Assembly (NCBI RefSeq): GCF_012927745.1
Contig: NZ_JABBKX010000002.1
Coordinates: 721,999-785,998 of the forward strand
DNA from: Neoroseomonas marina
GTDB taxonomy: Bacteria; Pseudomonadota; Alphaproteobacteria; Acetobacterales; Acetobacteraceae
DNA length: 64,000 nucleotides
Direction of reading: 5' to 3'
The notes under the pieces are model-generated. The model had not been told where the DNA came from. It did no database searches and worked only from the letters and a program-made list of their open reading frames with translations. The position numbers and the translations under genes were made by a program. How positions within the stretch are numbered: position 1 is the stretch's first letter; the number at the start of each line of letters is the position of its first letter. Of this stretch, positions 15,074-24,851 are shown piece by piece.

Positions 15074-15822
15074 GCGATGAGCCTTTCCGGCGCCAGCGCT
15101 GCATAGACGTCGCCGCTGTTCGCCGCATGCGGCAGGGCATCGATCCAGTCCGCCATCGCGGCGGCGCCGACCGGACCGCGATGCGCGAATGCCATGCTCT
15201 CGCCCAGGCAGGCATTGAAGGCGCGGTAGCCCAGCGCATCGAGCAGCCCGAGGCACTCCCGTGCCACCCCGCGCTGGATGGTGGTGAACTCGAAGGACAG
15301 GGCGCGCGGCGGGCGCGTCAGGCCGCGCAGCACGGCAGCCTCGAAGCCCTCCACGTCGATCTTCACGAAGGCGGGCAGGCCGTGGCGCATGGCGAGCTCG
15401 TCGAGCGTCGTCACCGGCCGGACGATCTCGGCATCCCAGCGCTGCCCTTCCCATCCGGCGGCGCCGTCCGCGGCGGCGATGAAGTCCGCCGATGCCGTCG
15501 CGACCGTCGGGTTCGCCGTGTTCAACCGCAGCACCGCCTCGCCCGGCGCCGCGCCGACCAGCGCCGCCACCAGCGTCACGCCGGGGTCACGGCGGAACAT
15601 CAGCCTTAGCGCGCGCGCCAGGCGCGGCTGCGGTTCCACCGCCACCACCCGCGCCCCGAGCCGCCGGAAGGACGCCGTGCGGTCCCCCACATGGGTGCCG
15701 ATATCGAAGGCGAGGTCGCCCGCCTTCAGGAAGCGCGCATGGAAGGCATCGAGCAGCGCCGCCCGCCCCGGCGCGTAGTAGGTGCGCAGCGAGGCGCCGA
15801 TGGCGGCCGCGAATCCCGTCAC
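15070..15822 (-). CDS. FkbM-family methyltransferase
   Basis: A 250-residue class I methyltransferase of the FkbM family, which often methylates hydroxyl groups of glycans or small molecules. Seen: the SAM-binding motif FDIGTHVGDRTASFRRLG near residue 40, ARVVAVEPQP, and the family hallmark FVKIDVEGFEAAVLRGL near residue 170. The start is taken as GTG at 15822 because it gives a 4-nt GTGA overlap with trmO and the protein then begins just before the domain; the only earlier ATGs lie deep in the trmO gene. The substrate is unknown. Confidence 0.8.
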   Translation of the reverse strand: MTGFAAAIGASLRTYYAPGRAALLDAFHARFLKAGDLAFDIGTHVGDRTASFRRLGARVVAVEPQPRLARALRLMFRRDPGVTLVAALVGAAPGEAVLRLNTANPTVATASADFIAAADGAAGWEGQRWDAEIVRPVTTLDELAMRHGLPAFVKIDVEGFEAAVLRGLTRPPRALSFEFTTIQRGVARECLGLLDALGYRAFNACLGESMAFAHRGPVGAAAMADWIDALPHAANSGDVYAALAPERLIA

Positions 15823-16268
15823 GCCGTCCGCGCCGGCTTGAGGTCGACCAGCGGCGTGCCGTCCACGCAGTCGAGCCCCCGCACCGTCACCCCGGCCTCG
15901 TCCACCGCGACGACGTCGACGATCGAGGTCGCGATCGGATTCGGTCGGTTGGGCGATCGCAGCGCGAAGGTGCCCGTCGCCGCGCGCCCCTTCGGCACCT
16001 GCACCAGCAGGTCGCGCCGCGCGAGATGCATCCAGTAGAGCACCTCGAGCCGATCCCCCGCCGCGATGCCGCGCAGCGCGGGCCGCCAGGGCGCGTCGAC
16101 CTCGATGCGACAATCCGGGCCGTCCGTCCGGCCGCGATGCGGGCACTCCGTGCGCGTCGCGAAGGGCGTGCGGATGCGCCCGATGAAGGCCAGCGACGCA
16201 TCGGCACGGGCGGGGTCGCCGCCCTCGACCTCGCCGGGGCGCGTCGCGTGCCAGTCGGCTTCGCTCAC
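15819..16268 (-). CDS. trmO: tRNA t6A37 N6-methyltransferase TrmO (TsaA/YaeB family)
   Basis: A 149-residue TsaA-like beta-barrel protein. TrmO uses SAM to methylate threonylcarbamoyladenosine at position 37 of tRNA-Thr, which tunes ACY decoding. Seen: IGRIRTPFATRTECPHRGR at residues 29-47, DRLEVLYWMHLARRDLLVQVP and the hallmark GTFALRSPNRPNPIATS near residue 103. The protein is short because the C-terminal extension of E. coli TrmO is absent, as in many alphaproteobacteria. The start is GTG at 16268 in a 4-nt GTGA overlap with the VOC gene. Confidence 0.82.
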   Translation of the reverse strand: MSEADWHATRPGEVEGGDPARADASLAFIGRIRTPFATRTECPHRGRTDGPDCRIEVDAPWRPALRGIAAGDRLEVLYWMHLARRDLLVQVPKGRAATGTFALRSPNRPNPIATSIVDVVAVDEAGVTVRGLDCVDGTPLVDLKPARTA

Positions 16269-17149
16269 GCGAAGACGCCCGCCGCGCCGGCGGCGTAGGC
16301 GGGCGGGACCATCACGCCCTGCGGCGCCTCGATCACCGGGATGCCCTGCAGCAGCTGGCGCGCGGCGGCGCCGCCATCCTCGGTCCGCACCACGATCCCG
16401 GCCATGAAGGGAGAGGCAGGCGGGCTCACGCCGGGCAGCACGGCCGGCAGCGCCTCCTCGGTCAGGATGCGCACGCGGGTTTCCATCACCGGGGCGAAGG
16501 GCCCAGCCGCACGGGCCGCGCCCGGCAGGCGGAGCAGGAAGCCGCCCGCCGGGTCGGGTTCCACCGGCAGGCCCGAGGTGCGCGACAGCCGCGCCGCCGT
16601 CTCCGCCGGGGCCTTGGCGCAGAGGATCGCTTCCTCCAGCGCCACGGCCTTGTTGGCGTGGTCCATCCACTTCTCCTGCCACACCAGTTCGGGCGTCAGG
16701 TGGCGGATGAGCTGGACGCGCCCCTCCGGCGGGTCGGGGAAGGGCAGGCGGGCGAATTTCGCGATCGGCCCGCCGGCCTCGACCGGGCGTTCGAGCCAGG
16801 CGATGCCCGGGATGTCGATCCCGGCCGCGCGCATCCGCGCGAGGTTGCCCTCCGCATCCTCCATCGCCAGGGCGAGGATGTGCATCCCCGGATAGCGCGC
16901 GAGGAAGGCGTTGAGCGTGTTGTCGTACAGCGCCGGGTCGAGGATCGCGATCAGCTCGATGTAGCCGTGCCTGAGGAAGGCGCAGCGATTGCCGGACCCG
17001 AACTTCTCCACCGGCAGGTCCGGCCGCCGGCGCCCGCTCTGCTGCGCGATGGGCGACAGCGCGAAGCCGAGCCTCTCATAGGCCGCGCAGATCGGGCCGA
17101 GATCCCGCGCGGCGATGCCGACATGGTCGAGGGCGACGGCGGTGCTCAT
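16265..17149 (-). CDS. VOC/glyoxalase-like domain protein
   Basis: A 294-residue protein with a Glyoxalase_3-like vicinal-oxygen-chelate module. AVALDHVGIAARDL at the N-terminus gives the first metal-ligand His. YIELIAILDP and GMHILALAMEDAE follow, and the GIDIPGIAWLERPVE loop is typical of the family. A second VOC half follows from about residue 170 (ALEEAILCAKAPAETAARLSRTSGLP). It could be a dioxygenase, lyase or isomerase acting on a hydrophobic substrate; the substrate is unknown. Its ATG overlaps the GST stop by 4 nt, and its stop overlaps trmO by 4 nt. Confidence 0.8.
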   Translation of the reverse strand: MSTAVALDHVGIAARDLGPICAAYERLGFALSPIAQQSGRRRPDLPVEKFGSGNRCAFLRHGYIELIAILDPALYDNTLNAFLARYPGMHILALAMEDAEGNLARMRAAGIDIPGIAWLERPVEAGGPIAKFARLPFPDPPEGRVQLIRHLTPELVWQEKWMDHANKAVALEEAILCAKAPAETAARLSRTSGLPVEPDPAGGFLLRLPGAARAAGPFAPVMETRVRILTEEALPAVLPGVSPPASPFMAGIVVRTEDGGAAARQLLQGIPVIEAPQGVMVPPAYAAGAAGVFA

Positions 17150-17799
17150 GCGGGGTTCTCGTACTTCTCGATCTGCCAGGAGGCGGGCTCGGCCGCGGCC
17201 TCGTCGTACCAGCGTTCCATCAGCGGGTGGGAGCGCACCGCGGCGACGTAGCCGCGCGAGGTCTCCGACAGCTCCGGCCCCCAGGTCAGGAAGCGGGTGA
17301 CGACCGGGGCGTACATCACGTCGGCCAGGCCGAAGCGTTCCCCGAACAGGAAGGGGCCGCCATGGGCGGCGAGCGCCCCGGCCCAGATCGCCTCGATCCG
17401 CGCGATGTCCTCCAGCGCCTCGGGCGTGCGGCGCTGGCCGGGGAAGGTGCGGCCGAGATTCATCGGCATCGCCATGCGCAGCCCGCGGAAGCCGGCATGC
17501 ATCTCGGACGCGATGGAGCGCGCATGGGCGCGGGTCGCCCGGTCCGCCGGCCAGAGCTCCGGGGCGATCTCCGCGCAATATTCCGCGATGGCGAGGCTCT
17601 CCCAGATCCGCGCCCCGTCATGCTCGAGGTAGGGCACGGTGCCGGAGGGCGTCGCCTCCCGCACCGCGGGCGTCACGCCGCCGGCCAGCGGGATCACCAC
17701 CTCCTCGACATCGAGGCCGGCCAGGCGGACGGCGAGCCAGCCGCGGAGCGACCAGGAGGAGTACCGCTTGCTGCCGATGACGAGGCGACCTTGGGCCAT
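17146..17799 (-). CDS. Glutathione S-transferase family protein
   Basis: A 217-residue cytosolic GST. The N-terminal thioredoxin-like domain shows LVIGSKRYSSWSLRGWLAVRLAGL, with the likely catalytic Ser/Tyr region near residues 13-15, then SGTVPYLEHDGARIWESLAIAEYCAE, where the cis-Pro and the E-S glutathione contacts lie. The C-terminal helical domain includes RATRAHARSIASEMHAGF and FGLADVMYAPVVTRF (N-capping box). It conjugates or isomerises electrophiles; the substrate is unknown. It is the first gene of a tightly coupled five-gene operon and is divergent from the aminotransferase, with 165 bases between them. Confidence 0.87.
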   Translation of the reverse strand: MAQGRLVIGSKRYSSWSLRGWLAVRLAGLDVEEVVIPLAGGVTPAVREATPSGTVPYLEHDGARIWESLAIAEYCAEIAPELWPADRATRAHARSIASEMHAGFRGLRMAMPMNLGRTFPGQRRTPEALEDIARIEAIWAGALAAHGGPFLFGERFGLADVMYAPVVTRFLTWGPELSETSRGYVAAVRSHPLMERWYDEAAAEPASWQIEKYENPA

Positions 17800-17964
17800 G
17801 CGCGCGCCCTCCTTCCGGCGCGGGCGGACCATGCCACGGGCTGCGCCCGGGCCAAAGGGCAGGGGCCGGCGCGGCGGAATTCCATGACCGGCCGGGAGAG
17901 TGCTTGCCCCGCGGGCCGCCCGGGTGTTCCTTGCGCCCCTGCCGAGCCTGGAGAGTGCCCCGGA

Positions 17965-19299
<1,335 letters not shown>

Positions 19300-19305
19300 G
19301 GCGCC

Positions 19306-20079
19306 ATGGCTGCCGAGCCGGGTCCGCCCCTCAGCATCCTGCTGATCGATCCGCGCGCCGGCGCCTCGGCCGTCGTGCGGACGATGCTCGAGGCGTCGGG
19401 CCATCGCGTCACCTTCGTGCATGACTGGGCCACAGCCGAGCTGCGGCTGACGCTGCAGCCCTACGAGGCGGTGGTGATGAGCGTCGTGACGCCCGGCACC
19501 CGCCGCAAGAGCGCCGCCGCGCTGCTGCGCGCCTGCAGCGGGCGCAACGGCGCCCTGCCGTTGCTGGGCCTTGCGACCGGCGCCGATCACCTGGCGCGGG
19601 AGAAGGCGCTGGCCGAGGGCTTCGATGCCGTGCTGGTGCAGCCCTACGCCGCCGAGGTGCTGGAGGCCGCGCTGCGGCAGGTGGTGCTGGACCGCGAGCC
19701 GCCGCTGCTGCTCGATGCCGAGCGACGGACGGCGCTGCGCGGCAGGCACGGCCCCTCCGCGCTCGCCGCGCTGGACGAGGTGCCGATGGCGCTCGCCGCG
19801 CGGCTCCTGCCGCCGATCATCGAGCAGGGCGCCGCGGCGGAGGAGATCCTCGCCGCCGGCGAAGCGCTGGCGGAGGCGCTGGAGGCGGTCGGCGCGGTCC
19901 ATGCCACCGCCATGGCACGCGAGATGGCGTCCGGCGCGGCGCAGGGCCGGCGCGCCGCCTACCCCATGGCGGCGGCCCTCACGGCGACGCGGGGCGCGCT
20001 CCGCCACGACCGGCTGACGGCCGCCCGCCGCGACCCCATATGGGCCGCAAGCGATTCCCCTTCTGGAGACACCCCGTGA
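19306..20079 (+). CDS. Degenerate receiver-domain protein with Hpt-like helical tail
   Basis: A 257-residue protein with a CheY-like fold at residues 9-125 ([10 protein letters not shown], a central strand VVMSVVTPG, then LGLATGADH and [16 protein letters not shown]). The phospho-acceptor Asp is replaced in VVMSVV and the conserved receiver Lys is replaced by Gln in VQPY, so phosphorylation is unlikely. The C-terminal half is Ala/Glu-rich and helical ([22 protein letters not shown]), somewhat like a histidine phosphotransfer bundle but without the HxxKG motif. It lies between an aminotransferase and a CobW GTPase and overlaps the latter by 4 nt (GTGA). The function is unknown. Confidence 0.65.
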   Translation: MAAEPGPPLSILLIDPRAGASAVVRTMLEASGHRVTFVHDWATAELRLTLQPYEAVVMSVVTPGTRRKSAAALLRACSGRNGALPLLGLATGADHLAREKALAEGFDAVLVQPYAAEVLEAALRQVVLDREPPLLLDAERRTALRGRHGPSALAALDEVPMALAARLLPPIIEQGAAAEEILAAGEALAEALEAVGAVHATAMAREMASGAAQGRRAAYPMAAALTATRGALRHDRLTAARRDPIWAASDSPSGDTP

Positions 20080-21110
20080 GCGAAACGACCGCCCGCGCGC
20101 CCGTGCCCGTCACCGTGCTGACCGGCTACCTCGGCGCCGGCAAGACCACGCTGCTCAACCGCATCCTCACCGAGAACCACGGCCGCAAATTCGCCGTGGT
20201 GATCAACGAGTTCGGCGAACTCGGCGTGGACAACGACCTTGTCGTCGATGCCGACGAGGAAGTGTTCGAGATGAACAACGGCTGCATCTGCTGCACCGTG
20301 CGCGGGGATTTGATCCGCATCCTCGGCGGGCTGATGCGCCGGCGCGACAGGTTCGACGGCATCATCGTCGAGACGACGGGCCTCGCCGATCCGGCCCCCG
20401 TCGCGCAGACCTTCTTCGTGGACGAGGACGTCAAGCGCGCGACGAAGCTCGACGCGATCGTGACGGTGGTGGATGCGAAGCACCTGCCCGCGCGGCTGTC
20501 CGACAGCAGCGAGGCGCAGGAGCAGATCGCCTTCGCCGACATCATCGTGCTCAACAAGATGGACCTGGTGAGCGCCGAGGAGGCCGCCGAGGTCGAGCGC
20601 CGCATCCGCGCCATCAACCCCTATGCCGAGATCCGCCGCGCGACCAAGTCCGACGTGCCGATCGACGCCGTGGTCGGCCGCGACGCGTTCAACCTCAACC
20701 GCATCCTCGAGCGCGAGCCGGAATTCCTCTCCGGCGAGGACGATCACGAGCATGATTCCGAGGTGAACAGCGTCTCCTTCGAGGTCGAGAAGCCGATCGA
20801 CCCGGAGCGCTTCAATGCCTGGATCACCCAGGTGCTGGCGTCGAAGGGCCAGGACCTGCTGCGCACCAAGGGCATCCTCTACTACGAGGGTGACAGCCGC
20901 CGCTTCGCCTTCCAGGCCGTGCACATGATCGCCGACGGCGACTTCATCGGCGAGGTGAAGGAAGGCGATCCGAAGCGTTCCAAGATCGTCTTCATCGGCC
21001 GCGACCTGAACCGCCCCTGGCTGCGCCGGGGCTTCGAGGCCTGCCAGGCCGGCGAGGACGAGGCGAAGATCCAGGCCGAGATCGCGCGCTGGAGCCCGCC
21101 GCCGGCGTAA
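20076..21110 (+). CDS. CobW/COG0523-family GTP-dependent metallochaperone
   Basis: A 344-residue G3E GTPase. Seen: P-loop GYLGAGKTT near residue 18, the metal-binding CxCC motif in [30 protein letters not shown] (Walker B region), LNKMDLV (base recognition) and a short DDHEHD metal-binding patch before the CobW C-terminal domain ([21 protein letters not shown]). COG0523 proteins insert or deliver Zn, Co or other metals; with no metal-regulator site or client gene next door, the metal is not known. The start is GTG at 20076, supported by TGGAGA 7 nt upstream and a 4-nt overlap with the preceding gene; an ATG at 20040 is rejected. Confidence 0.87.
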   Translation: MSETTARAPVPVTVLTGYLGAGKTTLLNRILTENHGRKFAVVINEFGELGVDNDLVVDADEEVFEMNNGCICCTVRGDLIRILGGLMRRRDRFDGIIVETTGLADPAPVAQTFFVDEDVKRATKLDAIVTVVDAKHLPARLSDSSEAQEQIAFADIIVLNKMDLVSAEEAAEVERRIRAINPYAEIRRATKSDVPIDAVVGRDAFNLNRILEREPEFLSGEDDHEHDSEVNSVSFEVEKPIDPERFNAWITQVLASKGQDLLRTKGILYYEGDSRRFAFQAVHMIADGDFIGEVKEGDPKRSKIVFIGRDLNRPWLRRGFEACQAGEDEAKIQAEIARWSPPPA

Positions 21111-21160
21111 GGACGGCCGTCCGGAGCTTCGGTCCGAGGCCGCGCCGGCCCGCAACGTCG

Positions 21161-21179
21161 CCCGACGAGTGTCGTCGGG
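21161..21179. terminator. Hairpin between convergent CobW and glycosyltransferase genes
   Basis: A perfect 8-bp stem (CCCGACGA / TCGTCGGG, 3-nt loop) lies midway in the 102-base gap between two converging genes. There is no T-tract on either side, so it would be a weak or Rho-assisted terminator. Confidence 0.4.
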
Positions 21180-21212
21180 TGGCGGGATCGCCGCCGTCGC
21201 GTCGGACAGCGG

Positions 21213-22268
21213 CTAGACCGGCACCAGCGCCGCCCGGAACTGCGCCGCGCAGGCCTCCCAGGACCACGCCTCGGCGTGCGTCCGGCAGGCCGCGCGGTCG
21301 CAGGACAGCGCCTCGAGGCAGGCGGCACGCAGATCCTCGCTCAGCGCGCCGACCAGCGGGTCCGTCACCACGTCGCGCGGCCCGGTCACCGGAAAGGCCG
21401 CGATCGGCGTGCCGGAGGCCAGCGCCTCAAGCAGCACCAGCCCGAAGGTGTCGGTGCGCGAGGGAAACACGAACACATCCGCCCCGGCATAGGATCGCGC
21501 CAGCAGCCCGTTGTCGCGATAGCCGGTGAAATGCACCTCCGGGAACCGCTTCTGCAGCCCCTCCCGCGCCGGCCCGTCGCCGACCACCACCTTGCTGCCC
21601 GGCAGGTCGAGCGCGAGGAAGGCCGCGATGTTCTTCTCCACCGCGACGCGCCCCGCATAGAGGAAGACCGGCCGGGGCAGACCGTCCCAGGCCTCGCGCG
21701 GCTCGGGCCGGAAGCGGGCGAGGTCCACCCCACGCGTCCAGGCCCGCAGCTTGGTGAAGCCGCGCGCGGCGAGGTCCTCGCGCAGGGATCGCGTCGCCGC
21801 GAAGGTGCCGGCCCCCGCCTCGTGGAAGCGCCGCATCACCGCCCATGACCAGGACAGCGGGATGCGCGTGCGCGCGTGCAGGTATTCGGGGAAGCGCGTG
21901 TGGAAGGCGGTGGTGAAGGGCCAGCCGCGCTTGCGGCAGATCGCGCGCATCGCCCAGCCGAGCGGGCCTTCCGTCGCGATGTGCACCACCTCGGGCCGGA
22001 AGGCGTCGACCAGCCGCGCGAGCTTCCGCCGCGGCGCGACGGCGAGGCGGATCTCGGCATAGCCCGGCATCGGGAGGTTGAGGAACCGATCGGGCCCGAT
22101 CACCTCGACCGTGTCGCCGCCGGCGCGCAGATGGTCCACCACGATCGACAGGGTGCGCACCACGCCGTTCACCTGGGGGAACCAGGCATCGGAGACGATC
22201 AGGATGCGGAGCGGCGCGCCGCGCGCGCCGATGCAGTCGGCGGCGGGCGCCGTTGCGGAATCGTCCAT
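21213..22268 (-). CDS. GT4-family glycosyltransferase
   Basis: A 351-residue GT-B glycosyltransferase. The N-terminal domain has IVSDAWFPQVNGVVRTL and VVHIATEGPLGW; the C-terminal domain has YAGRVAVEKNIAAFL, VVGDGPARE, GYRDNGLLA and the donor-binding EX7E motif in PSRTDTFGLVLLEALASG. It resembles mannosyl/glucosyltransferases that act on diacylglycerol or phosphatidylinositol-type lipids. Its start is 5 nt after the LpxH-like gene stop on the same strand, and a DAG-kinase-like gene lies divergently, so glycolipid synthesis is a reasonable guess. The start at 22268 is chosen because upstream frame extensions read through the neighbouring gene. Confidence 0.85.
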   Translation of the reverse strand: MDDSATAPAADCIGARGAPLRILIVSDAWFPQVNGVVRTLSIVVDHLRAGGDTVEVIGPDRFLNLPMPGYAEIRLAVAPRRKLARLVDAFRPEVVHIATEGPLGWAMRAICRKRGWPFTTAFHTRFPEYLHARTRIPLSWSWAVMRRFHEAGAGTFAATRSLREDLAARGFTKLRAWTRGVDLARFRPEPREAWDGLPRPVFLYAGRVAVEKNIAAFLALDLPGSKVVVGDGPAREGLQKRFPEVHFTGYRDNGLLARSYAGADVFVFPSRTDTFGLVLLEALASGTPIAAFPVTGPRDVVTDPLVGALSEDLRAACLEALSCDRAACRTHAEAWSWEACAAQFRAALVPV

Positions 22269-22273
22269 CGCGG

Positions 22274-23074
22274 TCAGGCGGGGACGGCGGCGCGGCGCGG
22301 CGTGCGCGCAAAGGACAGCCGGTTCTCCTGCACCCAGTCGATCAGTTCGAAGCGACCGTCCGCGTGCTCGACCAGCGCCGTGCAGGATTCCACCCAGTCG
22401 CCGTCGTTCATGTAGAGCACGCCCTGCACGGTGCGCATCTCGGCATGGTGGATGTGGCCGCAGATCACGCCGTCGAGCCCCCGCCGCTTCGCCTCGGTGG
22501 CGAGCGCGCTCTCGAAGCGGTCGATCGCCTTCACCGCTTCCTTCACCTGGCGCTTCAGCCACTGCGACAGCGACCAGTAGGGATAGCCGAGCCGCCGTCG
22601 CGCGGCGTTGAACCAGCGGTTCAGCGTCAGCGCCCAGTCATAGGCCCAGTCGCCGAGATGGGCGATCACCTTGGCGTAGCGGATCACGCCGTCGAACTCG
22701 TCGCCGTGGATGACGAGGAAGCGGCGGCCGTCGGCCGCGGTGTGCTCCGCCTCCCGCACCAGCTTCACGCCCGCGACCTCGAGGCCCAGCCAGTCGCGGA
22801 ACAGCTCGTCGTGGTTGCCGGGGATGTAGACGACCTCGGTGCCGTGGCGGGCCATGCGCAGCACCAGGCGGATCGCCTCGTCGTGGTCGGCATCCCAGTA
22901 CCAGGATTTCCGCAGCCGCCACCCGTCGACGATGTCGCCCACCAGGTAGAGACGCTCGCATTCCACGCGGCGGAGGAAGTCCACCAGGAAGTCGCTGCGG
23001 CAGCCGCGCGTGCCGAGATGCACGTCCGAGAGGAAGATGCTGCGGTATCGGCGCCGCGGATTCGAATCGTGCAT
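22274..23074 (-). CDS. UDP-2,3-diacylglucosamine diphosphatase-like metallophosphoesterase
   Basis: A 266-residue calcineurin-like phosphoesterase of the COG2908 branch. All metal motifs are present: SDVHLG near residue 14, VGDIVDGW, GNHDE, VIHGDEFD and GHIHHAE. Classic LpxH removes UMP in lipid A synthesis. This longer version, paired with a GT4 glycosyltransferase, is common in proteobacteria as a second COG2908 protein whose substrate may be another phospholipid or sugar nucleotide. The ATG at 23074 is preferred because GGAG then sits at a usable distance; 23083 is also possible. It is probably co-transcribed with the glycosyltransferase. Confidence 0.82.
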   Translation of the reverse strand: MHDSNPRRRYRSIFLSDVHLGTRGCRSDFLVDFLRRVECERLYLVGDIVDGWRLRKSWYWDADHDEAIRLVLRMARHGTEVVYIPGNHDELFRDWLGLEVAGVKLVREAEHTAADGRRFLVIHGDEFDGVIRYAKVIAHLGDWAYDWALTLNRWFNAARRRLGYPYWSLSQWLKRQVKEAVKAIDRFESALATEAKRRGLDGVICGHIHHAEMRTVQGVLYMNDGDWVESCTALVEHADGRFELIDWVQENRLSFARTPRRAAVPA

Positions 23075-23271
23075 CGGGCCCATGCTCCGTCGGGCGCCGG
23101 CGTCGCGCGTGCGATTCGGCGCCGTGCTGCGATGTCGCAGCGCCGATAGCCCGCGCCCCGTGCCCCGCGCGTGAATCTTGGATGAAGCATGCGGCGTGCA
23201 CGTTCCATGTCATGCTGCCGTCGCGGGACCGTCCCCGAATCGTCACGCCGGCACGCGAGAAGCCCCGCCTC

Positions 23272-24153
23272 ATGGCGACGCGCATGCTCATCGTCTTCAA
23301 TCCCGCTGCGGGCGCGCGTCGCCGGCGCCGGCTGCTCGCGGCCCTCGACCTGCTGCGCGGCCTGGGCCTGCGGCCGGAGATCGCCGAGACCCTGCGGCGC
23401 GGCCATGCGACGGACCTCGCGCGCGCGGCGGCGCTGGACGGCGTGCGCACCGTCGTCGCGGCGGGCGGCGACGGCACCATCGCCGAGGTCGCGGCCGGTC
23501 TTGCCGGGTCGGACAGCGCGCTCGGCGTGCTGCCGCTGGGCACCGCGAATGTGCTGGCGCTGGAACTCGGGCTGCCGCGCGCGCCCGACCGCGCGGCGGA
23601 GGTGCTGGCCATGGGCCGCACGGCGCTGCTGCATCCGGGCCTCGCGCGCTATGCGGACGGGCGGGAACTGCTGTTCGTCCAGATGCTCGGCGCCGGTTTC
23701 GACGCGGCGGTGGTGCACGCGCTGGCGCCGGGGCTGAAGCGCGCGATCGGCAAGGGCGCCTATGTCTGGCAGACGATGCGGGAGATGCCGCGCTACCCCT
23801 TCGCGCCCGTCGCCGTCACCCTCGATGGGCGGGAGGACAGGGCGGCGAGCGTCATCGTCACCAAGGGGCGGCTCTATGCCGGGCGGTTCCTGCTCGCGCC
23901 GGGTGCCGACCCGCGGGCGGAGGGCTTCCACGTCGCGCTGTTCCGCGACGCCGGGGCGCTCGCCGCCCTGCGCTACGCCGCGGCGCTGCCGCTCGGCCTG
24001 ATCTCGCACCTGTCGAGCGTCGAGATTCGCCGCGCCGAGAGAGTGCGGCTGGCAGGCGAGGGTGTCCCCATCCAGGCCGATGGCGACGCGGTGGGGCACC
24101 TGCCGGTCGACATCGCCGCGGCGCCCCGAGCGATGCGCATCGTGGTGCCGTAG
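23272..24153 (+). CDS. Diacylglycerol/lipid kinase family protein (YegS/DagK type)
   Basis: A 293-residue lipid kinase family protein. Seen: IVFNPAAGARRRRRL at the N-terminus (catalytic-domain opening), the ATP-binding VVAAGGDGTIAEVAAGL near residue 63, GVLPLGTANVLALELGLP, and QMLGAGFDAAV followed by a beta-rich lid domain. It probably phosphorylates diacylglycerol or a similar lipid at the inner membrane. The gene is divergent from the LpxH-like/GT4 pair, with an intergenic stretch of about 200 bases holding both promoters. An in-frame ATG at 23182 would add 30 residues of no clear homology. Confidence 0.83.
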   Translation: MATRMLIVFNPAAGARRRRRLLAALDLLRGLGLRPEIAETLRRGHATDLARAAALDGVRTVVAAGGDGTIAEVAAGLAGSDSALGVLPLGTANVLALELGLPRAPDRAAEVLAMGRTALLHPGLARYADGRELLFVQMLGAGFDAAVVHALAPGLKRAIGKGAYVWQTMREMPRYPFAPVAVTLDGREDRAASVIVTKGRLYAGRFLLAPGADPRAEGFHVALFRDAGALAALRYAAALPLGLISHLSSVEIRRAERVRLAGEGVPIQADGDAVGHLPVDIAAAPRAMRIVVP

Positions 24154-24237
24154 GTCGTGCGGATGCGGGGCATCCGCGGTGGATCGATGGCAGCCTGACG
24201 GACGCCCTGGAGTCGTGCCGGCAGCAAGACATTCCAG

Positions 24238-24345
24238 ATGATCATCGAATCCTGGCGCCACGGGCTGCCGCGCACTAACCTGAAAGTTGAACGGACCGAG
24301 GGGATCGGTCCCATGGCGGTTTATCGGGAACGGAGGCTGCGATGA
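24238..24345 (+). CDS. Possible 35-codon leader or micro-ORF coupled to the ART-like gene
   Basis: A short ORF (MIIESWRHG start, basic YRERRLR end) finishes in a 4-nt ATGA overlap with the start of the ADP-ribosyltransferase-like gene. It falls in the same AT-richer island. It could be a translational leader, a small partner protein or chance. There is no clear ribosome-binding site and no family match that I know. Confidence 0.25.
   Translation: MIIESWRHGLPRTNLKVERTEGIGPMAVYRERRLR
24293..24311. promoter_or_regulatory. 19-bp dyad upstream of the ART-like gene
   Basis: Perfect 7-bp arms GGACCGA (24293-24299) and TCGGTCC (24305-24311) surround a 5-base centre, 30 nt before the ATG. It lies just after a TTGAAC box that could be a -35 element. 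It could be an operator or an RNA hairpin near the ribosome-binding region. Confidence 0.35.
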
Positions 24346-24812
24346 CCGAGGAGGAACTGCGTAGAGCCAATCAACTCTGTGCGAATAATCCCATCACCAT
24401 CACCTTGTATACTGGAACAAGCAATGGGATGTTTTCGAGCAACCTTTTGAACCGGCACCAGTTCGACACGATCGACAAGTTCCGAGATACCTACGTCATC
24501 CAGAAGCTTGGAAGCAAAAATCAGAAGTTCAACGCAAACTATGGCCCGGGAATCTACCTGACGGACAATGTCGAGGAAGCAAGGCAATACGGTACGACAT
24601 TGATAAAGTTCGTCTGTGTCGCGACACCGTTCGCCAATCTGTCGGGAAACTTCGGAACGCAGTTTCGCAAGGATGCCAACATAAAGGGTGGCGGTCCGCA
24701 GGGGGTTCTGGCCGAGCCAAGGCTCGCCGCACTGCTTCTGGTCGTTGCCGGCGGCACGAACTATTACACGTTGCGAACTCCGGCCGGCGTGACACCTGGC
24801 TTGTATCCATAG
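24342..24812 (+). CDS. Orphan protein, possible ADP-ribosyltransferase-like fold, GC-poor
   Basis: A 156-residue cytoplasmic protein. It differs sharply from its surroundings: bases 24361-24780 are about 52% GC against roughly 70% nearby, and rare codons such as ATA, AAA and TTG are common. The motif order resembles ADP-ribosyltransferase/PARP-like folds. TLYTGTS near residue 22 sits where an H/R-G-T element would be, YGPGIYLTDNVEEARQYG near residue 67 corresponds to the central Y-containing strand, and a later GVLAEPRLAALLLV could supply the third motif. The usual His of PARP-like enzymes is Thr here, so activity is uncertain. It is likely horizontally acquired. No antitoxin-like partner of normal size is adjacent. 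Confidence 0.7.
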   Translation: MTEEELRRANQLCANNPITITLYTGTSNGMFSSNLLNRHQFDTIDKFRDTYVIQKLGSKNQKFNANYGPGIYLTDNVEEARQYGTTLIKFVCVATPFANLSGNFGTQFRKDANIKGGGPQGVLAEPRLAALLLVVAGGTNYYTLRTPAGVTPGLYP

Positions 24813-24829
24813 CTCGCATGGGGCGGTAA

Positions 24830-24851
24830 GCCGCGGGACGAAGCCCGCGGC
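24830..24851 (+). terminator. Hairpin downstream of the ART-like gene
   Basis: An 8-bp stem (GCCGCGGG / CCCGCGGC, 6-nt loop) starts 17 nt after the stop codon. It has no T-run, so it is an imperfect intrinsic terminator. Confidence 0.4.

Noticed and set aside
24321-24587. 88-codon minus-strand ORF opposite the ART-like gene, considered as an antitoxin
   Set aside because: It is fully antisense to the better-supported ORF, without a ribosome-binding site; it arises from the lower GC content.
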